From positions 1 to 64,000 of the forward strand of contig JBDRCU010000057.1 in the NCBI GenBank assembly GCA_043821485.1: a stretch of DNA of 64,000 nucleotides. Reading direction: 5' to 3'. The notes under the pieces were generated by a model. It saw only the letters and a list, made by a program, of their open reading frames with translations, was not told the DNA's origin and ran no database searches. Shown piece after piece: positions 57,800-64,000 of the stretch. The position numbers and the translations under genes were made by a program. This stretch comes from JBDRCU01 sp043821485. GTDB taxonomy: Bacteria > Patescibacteriota > Minisyncoccia > 2-02-FULL-40-12 > IGHO2-01-FULL-4-A. Position 1 is the first letter of the stretch. Each line of letters starts with the position of its first letter.

Positions 57800-60700
57800 A
57801 TGTCTAGTCCTCAACTCACAACCTACATCTCTCAACAACGCCAAGCTGGTATTTCAGATGATCAAATACGATCTAGTCTTCTATCTTCAGGATGGCAGGC
57901 TGGGGATGTAGATATAGCTCTTGGTGGGGGACGATCTCGACCCGTTCAGCCAGTTCAATCCCAGCAGCCAACAGCGACCCCGAAAAGCAATAAGAGATGG
58001 TTGACCATACTAATAGCAGTAATAGTGGTAATTTTAGTTGTAGCATCCCTATTCTGGTATCTAAAGAATAAAGATACAGGCGTTCCTCAAGAGTTAACTC
58101 AATTGAATGAGCAGCTCCTAGATTATCAATCTAGAGAAGAATTAATACAAGCTATAGATATACTGAAGAATCATAAAAATTCAGATAATGAATATTTTCA
58201 AGAAGAGAAGAAGTTTTTAGAATCTAAATTGGTAATTTTGGATTTTCAAAATGCGATGAAGGATATGAAAGATAATGACTTTAAATGTAGTGATAGAGAA
58301 GGGTTCTTTCAAACAATAAGGAATGCACAAGAGATAACGTCACAGACAAACCCCGAGCTATTAGAAGAGATAGAAGTGTCTAGTAGTTTAGACCTATTTC
58401 TTCCAGATCAAGATAGCTGGCAATTGATAGAGAGATTTTATGAAGACGTGTATAGACATACATGTGTAAACCCTGTTTCAACAGATTTGCCGGTGTCTAC
58501 AACAGGAGAAATAACGATGCTTGTAGAAAGAATTATGTCTGAAAAAGGTGCCACTGAAGAAGCAATGGTATCGCAGTGGGACGATGTAGTGGGCCCTAGT
58601 AATGATATACGTACAGGAGCGGGTATCCCTATAGCATTAGACAGGGATTACTGGTTCTATTTCATTGATTATGATCCAGGAGCAATGTTTGCACATGATG
58701 TACTTTATCTATTCATTGATAAAGATTCTGGTGATTACATAGCGTTAGAAGAACAATGGTATCCAGTAATAGACGGTAATGCATTTTTGGGTGTAATTGA
58801 AGAGGATCAATTAACAGTAGAAGAACAAATTTCAGTAATGGAACCAAGTCGAGATTCAGGGAACGTACTGGGAGTATTAAATCCTTGGTCTGTACCAGAG
58901 GCATCTGCCCAAGAGCTTGCAGAAGGAAATGAAAAATACGCAATCTTGATTGCAGGTTCTGGAGATCTGACTGCTTTTCAAAATGAAGCAGCGATCTTTT
59001 ATCATTTAGTAAAAGATCGAGGATATAAGGATGAGAATATAGAATATTTGTCATGGTCTAGAGAAGAGTTTGAAAGAATAAGGCCAGACTTATTGCCCCA
59101 TACCCCGTGGCTTTTTGAGGGAACAGATGCACTGACTAGTAAAGCCAATTTCCGTAGTGCAGTAAATAAAATAGCAAATAAGATTCAATGTGGAGACGAT
59201 TTTTTTCTGTCTTATGGAGGGCATGGAAGTAATACTGGCATCGATGGACATTGGATTAATAAGAAAACAGGAGAAAATATTTGGACTGTATTGCCAGAGG
59301 AGCCACCAAGTCGGGACTTATGGGAGCTGATGAATACATCTGAAGTATGGACATTTGATATCGGTAAAGACTCTGATGGTACTATGATCGCTGCCAGTTC
59401 AAACGAGATAATCCATGCTTTAAATAAAATGGACAGTTGTAATAAAATGCTTGTATTAGATTCGTGTTTTTCTGGTAAGGGAATGGCAGAGATAGTAGCT
59501 GATAGTCCTGGAACTACGGTGCTGGCAGCAACTAAAGCCGACGAAGTAGGTAGATTTTCCTGGCCTCTTGTCATAGGAAGTAATTATGTAAAAGATTACA
59601 AAAATAGGGGGGATGAAAGCATTGGGATAATAGGGCCAGGCATGTTTATACTTAAACTTTATGAAGCAATCGATAAGAATGGTGAGAATCTTTTTGAGGA
59701 TTTAAATAATGCATTCAGTGTAGTCCAAACTCAAGGGATTAGTCGTCATACTCCTCAAAGAGCTGAATCCACTCTTGCTTGTACCTGCGAAGGCTGCTAT
59801 ATAGGCTCTCTTAATCTCGATAAGCCAACAACTTGTACCAAAGAAGCAAACGATGGCATAGGAATAGACCTATCTTTTAAAGATGGTTCTTGGAGAATGA
59901 AATATCAAGATAATGGTCCAATGAGTGAGATCGTATACAAAGATAACAATATCTATGAATACCAAGGAGATTGTATAAATGACTCAAACGAACAACAAGG
60001 AATAGACTGTGGATGTTATGAAAGACTACCAGGACAAAGCATATGTCCAGAATCAGAATATACATATACAAAAAATGGTGCATCAAAAATCAATGCTAGT
60101 GCATATGGAATAATAGAGCATGGCTTAGAAGATAATGAAATATCATGTAAACAAGATACTGATATATCAGATCAGGAATTTGTGATTAGTGAGATAGATA
60201 TATGTCACAGTCAAGAGAGTCCAAATCCAACTCCAGTATTAGAAGTAACCCCAGCTCCCGCTGGCTGTAGTAGATTCCTTACTGGAGAACAGGCAAGTTC
60301 TATAATGGGGCGTCCTATGGTTCCATTGGAAGTTTATCTGTCAGATACAGATAGAGACCGCACCGGCTATAACTATGCAAAGCAATATGCAGGTTTCAGG
60401 ATAGATTTTTGTGAATACGGAGAAGAGGACATAAGGGATAGGGCCAAGGAAGGAGCATTGGTAATTGAGCTAGAGATTAAAACAATGGTTGATAGTTTGT
60501 TAACTGTATCTAATCCTGATGTAGACAAAAGAACTGGTGCAGAGCTTCTATTACATACATTCAAATTGGAAGGATACACATTCGAGGAAATAATGGCATT
60601 TGGAGGGGAATCACCCATACCAAAAGTATCGGGCGTTTCAGAGGGGTATTATAGTAATGAGAGAGGAGAAGGAGCTATGATTGTTAATTATGATCAATAT

Positions 60701-60805
60701 TTTATTAAAGTTTATCAGGATGAAGCAAGATGGCCTGAAGCTAAAAGAATTATGGATAAATCCCAGACTAGCGCAATAATGAGGCGGATAGAAGCTAATC
60801 TATAG
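57800..60805 (+). CDS. Membrane-anchored caspase-like (clan CD) protease with Cys-rich module
   Basis: 1001 residues with the same plan as its neighbour: a helical module (1-42, near-identical to the S8 protein), a linker, a membrane helix (66-88), a long coiled region (95-350), then a clan CD peptidase domain (about 378-660). The His/Cys dyad is His475 in SYGGHGSN and Cys556 in LVLDSCFSGKG. A Cys-rich module homologous to that of the S8 protein (about 670-800) and a C-terminal domain follow. A TAATAT box lies 6 nt before the ATG, so it may have its own promoter besides reading through from the S8 gene. Specificity unknown. Confidence 0.82.
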   Translation: MSSPQLTTYISQQRQAGISDDQIRSSLLSSGWQAGDVDIALGGGRSRPVQPVQSQQPTATPKSNKRWLTILIAVIVVILVVASLFWYLKNKDTGVPQELTQLNEQLLDYQSREELIQAIDILKNHKNSDNEYFQEEKKFLESKLVILDFQNAMKDMKDNDFKCSDREGFFQTIRNAQEITSQTNPELLEEIEVSSSLDLFLPDQDSWQLIERFYEDVYRHTCVNPVSTDLPVSTTGEITMLVERIMSEKGATEEAMVSQWDDVVGPSNDIRTGAGIPIALDRDYWFYFIDYDPGAMFAHDVLYLFIDKDSGDYIALEEQWYPVIDGNAFLGVIEEDQLTVEEQISVMEPSRDSGNVLGVLNPWSVPEASAQELAEGNEKYAILIAGSGDLTAFQNEAAIFYHLVKDRGYKDENIEYLSWSREEFERIRPDLLPHTPWLFEGTDALTSKANFRSAVNKIANKIQCGDDFFLSYGGHGSNTGIDGHWINKKTGENIWTVLPEEPPSRDLWELMNTSEVWTFDIGKDSDGTMIAASSNEIIHALNKMDSCNKMLVLDSCFSGKGMAEIVADSPGTTVLAATKADEVGRFSWPLVIGSNYVKDYKNRGDESIGIIGPGMFILKLYEAIDKNGENLFEDLNNAFSVVQTQGISRHTPQRAESTLACTCEGCYIGSLNLDKPTTCTKEANDGIGIDLSFKDGSWRMKYQDNGPMSEIVYKDNNIYEYQGDCINDSNEQQGIDCGCYERLPGQSICPESEYTYTKNGASKINASAYGIIEHGLEDNEISCKQDTDISDQEFVISEIDICHSQESPNPTPVLEVTPAPAGCSRFLTGEQASSIMGRPMVPLEVYLSDTDRDRTGYNYAKQYAGFRIDFCEYGEEDIRDRAKEGALVIELEIKTMVDSLLTVSNPDVDKRTGAELLLHTFKLEGYTFEEIMAFGGESPIPKVSGVSEGYYSNERGEGAMIVNYDQYFIKVYQDEARWPEAKRIMDKSQTSAIMRRIEANL

Positions 60806-60822
60806 ATAGGATTTATGTAAAC

Positions 60823-60855
60823 AAAATACCGCCGGGCGAAGCCCGGCGGTATTTT
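60823..60855. terminator. Bidirectional terminator, 15-bp GC-rich stem
   Basis: AAAATACCGCCGGGC (60823-60837), loop GAA and GCCCGGCGGTATTTT (60841-60855), between the convergent protease and RRM genes. Confidence 0.92.
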
Positions 60856-60891
60856 AATTTAAGTCTTTTAGTGACTTATAAGTCTTGCGAC

Positions 60892-61158
60892 TTATGCTGC
60901 TGGTCGATCTTCTCTTGGTCGTGCTTCATTGACCTTAAGTGGTCTGCCACTGAATTCTTGTTCATCGAACATTTCAATAGCCTTTGTAGCATCTTCATCG
61001 GTTACCATTGTAACAAAACCGAATCCTTTGCTACGTCCACTAAACTTGTCAGTGATGACAACAGCTTCTTCAACTTCACCAGCTGCGGAGAACTGCTCCT
61101 TAAGCTGTTCAGAAGTCGTTTCGTAGGCAAGGTTGCCTACATATAATTTCTTAGCCAA
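60892..61158 (-). CDS. RRM RNA-binding protein
   Basis: 88 residues, a single RNA recognition motif: RNP2 LYVGNL (5-10) and RNP1 KGFGFVTM (44-51), plus the AIEMFDEQEFSGRPLKVNEA C-terminal part. Such short bacterial RRM proteins bind single-stranded RNA and are often cold-inducible. A basic Arg/Pro-rich tail ends the protein. Its leader of about 130 nt folds strongly (see 61191-61231), consistent with post-transcriptional control. Confidence 0.93.
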   Translation of the reverse strand: MAKKLYVGNLAYETTSEQLKEQFSAAGEVEEAVVITDKFSGRSKGFGFVTMVTDEDATKAIEMFDEQEFSGRPLKVNEARPREDRPAA

Positions 61159-61190
61159 AGTATTTTCTGCTTAGATTCTAATATTTTCCT

Positions 61191-61231
61191 GCCCGACCGA
61201 AAGGGTAACCCACTTTCGAGACATAACGGGC
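61191..61231 (-). promoter_or_regulatory. Structured leader of the RRM gene
   Basis: An outer stem GCCCG/CGGGC (61191-61195 and 61227-61231) and an inner stem CGAAAG/CTTTCG (61198-61203 and 61213-61218), both perfect, form one coaxial structure about 33 nt upstream of the ATG. A TATGCT-like box lies about 50 nt beyond on the minus strand. Confidence 0.5.
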
Positions 61232-61309
61232 TAACCTTTTGGGGGACCGCTCTGTCACTAACAGGTTTAGATACGGTAGCATAGGTCATGCTTTTTTGCA
61301 AGAGGTATT

Positions 61310-61753
61310 TTAGTATTGTTTGACTACTCTATCTTTCCTTCGTTTAAACTCCTTTTCTTTGATCTTTTCGCGTTTATCATATTTCTTTTTGCCTCGGGCA
61401 ATGCCAATTTCCAGCTTTACCAGACCACGTGTTCCATAGAGTTTAGTGGGTACAAGAGTTATGCCTTTTTCTTCGGTTTTGCCAATGAGGTGCTTGAGTT
61501 GAGTCTTGGTAACGAGGAGTTTGCGACTGCGTTGCTGATCATAATCCTTGGGAGTATTACCCGGTTGATAAGGGGAGACAGTGGCTCCAATGAGCCAGAG
61601 CTCTCCACTCATTATTTTTACGTAAGCTCCTTTGATAGATGCTTTCCCAGCTTTGATTGCTTTGGTCTCAAATCCTTTCAAAACCAAACCAGCCTCAATG
61701 GTATCGAGGATTTCGTAATCATATGAAGCTTTTCGATTGGTAGCGTAGGACAT
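61310..61753 (-). CDS. smpB: SsrA-binding protein SmpB
   Basis: 147 residues. Recognisable SmpB signatures are TNRKASYDYEILDTIEAGLVL, SIKGAYVKIMSGELWLIGAT, PYQPGN, LLVTKTQLKHLIGKTEEKGI and the basic C-terminal tail (GKKKYDKREKIKEKEFKRRK) that follows the mRNA path in the ribosome. It delivers tmRNA (53351) to stalled ribosomes. The start at 61753 (MSYATNRKA) has a TATTGT box 6 nt upstream, possibly leaderless. A small RNA with its own promoter begins divergently just beyond. Confidence 0.97.
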   Translation of the reverse strand: MSYATNRKASYDYEILDTIEAGLVLKGFETKAIKAGKASIKGAYVKIMSGELWLIGATVSPYQPGNTPKDYDQQRSRKLLVTKTQLKHLIGKTEEKGITLVPTKLYGTRGLVKLEIGIARGKKKYDKREKIKEKEFKRRKDRVVKQY

Positions 61754-61771
61754 ACTATTACAATAAGCTTA

Positions 61772-61862
61772 TTGACAGGTTTTGTAAATCATCTATAATT
61801 AGATCATTAATCACTAGGGAGAGGCACGCTTGTAGGTTTTGTCCTACCGGGGTGCTTTTTCA
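61772..61862 (+). ncRNA. Putative small RNA with own promoter and terminator
   Basis: TTGACA (61772-61777), a 16-nt spacer and TATAAT (61794-61799) are close to sigma-70 consensus. Within 60 nt there is a terminator: GCAC/GTGC (61824-61827 and 61852-61855) around GTAGG/CCTAC (61832-61836 and 61843-61847), then TTTTT. No ORF fits between. The predicted RNA is about 55 nt (61806-61862) and its end overlaps the NYN pseudogene on the other strand. It could instead be a leader fragment; no plus-strand gene follows. Confidence 0.6.
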
Positions 61863-62354
61863 TTTTCGGTATTTCAGAAGTTCTTTTGTTGATTCAAGAA
61901 AATCAAGTTTTGATTTAGCAGTTTTTTTAAGGAGCACGGAACATTTTTTGCGATTTACACTGAGTACTTTGCAAAGTTTATCTTTTTCATAAAGATATTT
62001 TACTAAGCATTGAAAATCACCATCGCTGGTAACTATTATCGCTTTGTCGTATTTCTCATATTCAATCATTACTTTCAAGACAAGATCGGCATCCACGTTA
62101 CCTTTCGGCTTGTTTTGTTGTTCATTCTGAATGATAGGTTTGAATATCAGGATGAATCCGACCCTTCTTAAGAAAGTATAGAGATTTTGATTTTTTGGGA
62201 TAAATCCAATAAATATATAAGCTTTCTTAATGCCATATTTTTCACGAAGATATATTCTGAAACGTTTCCAATCTAAATGTCAACCCAAGTCTCTAATACC
62301 AAGATTTATGTTCTGGCTATCTATAAACGCGTAATTATTTGAAGATGTGTCTAT
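61860..62354 (-). pseudogene. NYN-domain protein gene broken at start codon and by TGA
   Basis: A frame of 165 codons encodes an NYN-type protein (NNYAFIDSQNINLGIRDLG, WKRFRIYLREKYGIKKAYIF, AIIVTSDGDFQCLVKYLY). Codon 25 is TGA (62280-62282), exactly where relatives have Trp in an LGWxLDWKRFR motif, and the expected start is ATA instead of ATG. Both are single G-to-A changes on the coding strand. The remaining frame is intact, so decay is recent. An intact relative is at 47572. Translation from an internal GTG (62096) would yield only the C-terminal half. Confidence 0.75.
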
Positions 62355-62372
62355 GAGGTATCCATATTGTAC

Positions 62373-63443
62373 CTATTTCCTCTCTGTCAGCTTAACCTTT
62401 GTGCGTAATTCTTTGTCTTTGCGAAGTATTTTGAGTTCTACTATATCTCCAACCTTGTGGCGATCAACCATATCTGCAAGTTCATTTTTTTCTGTTAACT
62501 TGCGTCCATCTATTGTGAGGATTACATCATTTTCTTTTATATCAGCCTTGTCAGCAGGGGAGTCCTTAACTACTGCAGTCGAACCCGGCATATGGTCTTT
62601 GATGACAAGCGCCCCATAGTCCACATCCAGTTCGTATTGTTCTTTTAGTTCTTTATTAAGCGTCACATATCGAAGTCCGATATATGGGCGTATTATGCGT
62701 CCATGTTCGTTGAGGTCCGCTATGTCAGCTTTTGCCCAATTTATAGGAATGGCGAAGCCAATATTTTGCGCTCCGTAGATCACAGCCGTGTTAATGGCAA
62801 TAACTTTGCCTTGAAGATTTGCTAAAGGTCCTCCTGAATTACCTTGATTGATTGCTACGTCAGTTTGCATAACATGACGCAAATTCTCAACTTGTCCTTT
62901 GCCAAGAGATGCAGAAACTTTTCGGCTCAAGCCTGAAATTATTCCTTTTGAAACTGTATTATTAAAAACTCCCAAAGCATTACCAATCGCAATAGCAGTC
63001 TGGCCAAGTTCCACGCCATCTGAATCTCCAAGTTCTGCCACAGGCAGTCCTTTGACATCTATTTTTAAAATCGCAACGTCATTGATTGGATCGCGCGTAA
63101 TTACGCGTCCTGTATATTCATGCTCGTCATTTGTTATAACTGTATATTGTGCATCAGCATCGTAGACCACATGTTTATTCGTAACAATTAATCCATCAGA
63201 GCTTACTATAAAACCAGATCCGCCACCCACTTTGACGCGATGTTTAAGATTGTCCGGTATATTATTATTCGGATCATCTGTAAGATCTTGTTCAGGCAAT
63301 GGTATGCCAAATTGCCCCAAAGGATTAAGAGTAGGGGAGGCAAGCTTTTTCTTGTCCTGAATAAATTTGCTGATGACAATGCTTACAACGCAGGGAATGA
63401 TTTTTCTAACTGTTTCAATGGTTTGTTTTTCTTCATCGAACAT
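62373..63443 (-). CDS. HtrA/DegP-type serine protease with PDZ domain
   Basis: 356 residues. Trypsin-fold domain with the triad His91 (VTNKHVV), Asp122 (INDVAIL) and Ser203 (NQGNSGGPL). A single PDZ domain (about 255-350, GSTAVVKDSPADKADIKEND) follows. HtrA proteins degrade misfolded envelope proteins, but here the N-terminus (MFDEEKQTIETVRKIIPCVV) has no clear signal peptide or long anchor, so it may be cytoplasmic or have a cryptic export route. A TACAAT box ends 6 nt before the ATG. Confidence 0.93.
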   Translation of the reverse strand: MFDEEKQTIETVRKIIPCVVSIVISKFIQDKKKLASPTLNPLGQFGIPLPEQDLTDDPNNNIPDNLKHRVKVGGGSGFIVSSDGLIVTNKHVVYDADAQYTVITNDEHEYTGRVITRDPINDVAILKIDVKGLPVAELGDSDGVELGQTAIAIGNALGVFNNTVSKGIISGLSRKVSASLGKGQVENLRHVMQTDVAINQGNSGGPLANLQGKVIAINTAVIYGAQNIGFAIPINWAKADIADLNEHGRIIRPYIGLRYVTLNKELKEQYELDVDYGALVIKDHMPGSTAVVKDSPADKADIKENDVILTIDGRKLTEKNELADMVDRHKVGDIVELKILRKDKELRTKVKLTERK

Positions 63444-63514
63444 GGTTTTATTGTATCATGAACAAAGATAAGGCAACAAGAATTTTTTGTTAAAAATGTT
63501 ACAATAGTATATAT

Positions 63515-64000
63515 ATGATTAAGGATAAAATACGACAACTCATTATTAATAGTGTAGCCAAGGTGGCTCCTGACTTTGAATTGGGGGATATCGTTATAGA
63601 TAAGCCTAAATCAGATTTTGGGGATTATGCGACCAATGTTGCTTTTGTTTCGGCTAAGGAATTAAAAAAAGATCCTAAGGAAGTGGCTGGAATATTGGTT
63701 GAAGCAATGCTTAAGGCTAAGACAGTGGAGGATGGAATAGCAGATATTAAAGTCGAAGGAGGGTATATTAACTTTTTTCTTGACGATGCATTAGCAGTGA
63801 GTGAGCTTGAGCGTATCGCAGAGGATGATAATTATGGCAGTAATGATACTTTTGCCGGCAAGAAAGTAATGATTGAGTTTACTGATCCGAACCCTTTTAA
63901 AGAGTTCCACGTAGGACACCTTATGAGCAATGCGATAGGGGAGAGTATATCTAGGCTCTATGATGCTTCTGGTGCGGAAGTCCTACGTGCTAACTATCAG
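63515..64000 (+). CDS. argS: Arginyl-tRNA synthetase, N-terminal part
   Basis: 162 codons are in the window, cut at the right edge. The N-terminal domain (IRQLIINSVAKVAPDFELGD) and SDFGDYATNVAF lead to the class I signature (IEFTDPNPFKEFHVGHLMSN), where HVGH is the HIGH motif. It charges tRNA-Arg, one of which (GCG) is at 30177. A TACAAT box (63500-63505) lies 9 nt before the ATG at 63515. Confidence 0.96.
   Translation, partial: MIKDKIRQLIINSVAKVAPDFELGDIVIDKPKSDFGDYATNVAFVSAKELKKDPKEVAGILVEAMLKAKTVEDGIADIKVEGGYINFFLDDALAVSELERIAEDDNYGSNDTFAGKKVMIEFTDPNPFKEFHVGHLMSNAIGESISRLYDASGAEVLRANYQ

Noticed and set aside
62280..62282. UGA read as tryptophan (alternative genetic code)
   Set aside because: TGA serves as a normal stop at pth and other genes and Trp is otherwise TGG; a nonsense change is simpler.

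Overview
The window reads as chromosomal DNA from an ultrasmall-genome bacterium of the Candidate Phyla Radiation (Patescibacteria). The evidence is low-GC, tightly packed single-copy housekeeping genes, a lone B12-dependent ribonucleotide reductase, YifB/ComM and DprA without biosynthetic operons, many single-anchor surface proteins with Thr/Pro linkers, and the standard code with TGA as stop. I cannot place it in a phylum from sequence alone.

Layout. 1-3.2 kb: the pyrH 3' part, a tRNA-Met inside the end of an HTH/LAGLIDADG-like ORF, and an initiator tRNA split by a group I intron and followed by a small GC-rich insertion. 3.2-17.2 kb (mostly minus): three surface proteins, then nrdJ, ftsZ, ftsA, ybeY, yqeY, rpsU, a HIT protein, hisS and lepB, then a GC-rich two-gene island with an orphan PurM-like enzyme. 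17.2-31.3 kb (mostly plus): pth-dprA-topA, tRNA-Ser, two toxin-antitoxin pairs, a half-size MFS protein, a minimal beta-carbonic-anhydrase-like protein, a GC-rich lipoprotein gene, an XRE-MurA fusion, a sugar-nucleotide epimerase, glyA and tRNA-Arg. 31.3-42.7 kb: recG, holA, polA, tsaE, yraN, an M23 endopeptidase, comM and a DksA-like protein. 42.7-53.3 kb: pnp, rpsO, xerC and anchored surface proteins. 53.3-64 kb: tmRNA with a second GC-rich insertion, a tandem pair of membrane-anchored proteases (subtilisin-like and caspase-like) with matching architecture, an RRM protein, smpB, a putative small RNA, a NYN pseudogene, HtrA and the start of argS.

The most unusual signal is a set of six GC-rich gene islands (about 1.98-2.35, 15.5-17.2, 24.3-25.1, 29.15-29.5, 38.6-39.07 and 53.8-54.4 kb). 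Their genes have canonical GGAGG ribosome binding sites and their own GC-rich hairpins. Many native genes instead have a -10 box 6-9 nt before the start codon and no Shine-Dalgarno sequence, which implies leaderless mRNAs. Two islands sit immediately 3' of tRNA-fMet and tmRNA. Each is bounded by a direct repeat of that RNA gene's 3' end, and both begin with nearly the same 33-nt hairpin. I interpret them as related integrase-less mini-elements that target tRNA-like 3' ends; I do not recognise a named family.

Functionally the window carries translation quality control (tmRNA, SmpB, Pth, YbeY), division (FtsA, FtsZ), replication and repair (TopA, PolA, HolA, RecG, DprA, XerC), RNA turnover (PNPase) and a cell-surface protease and endopeptidase repertoire.
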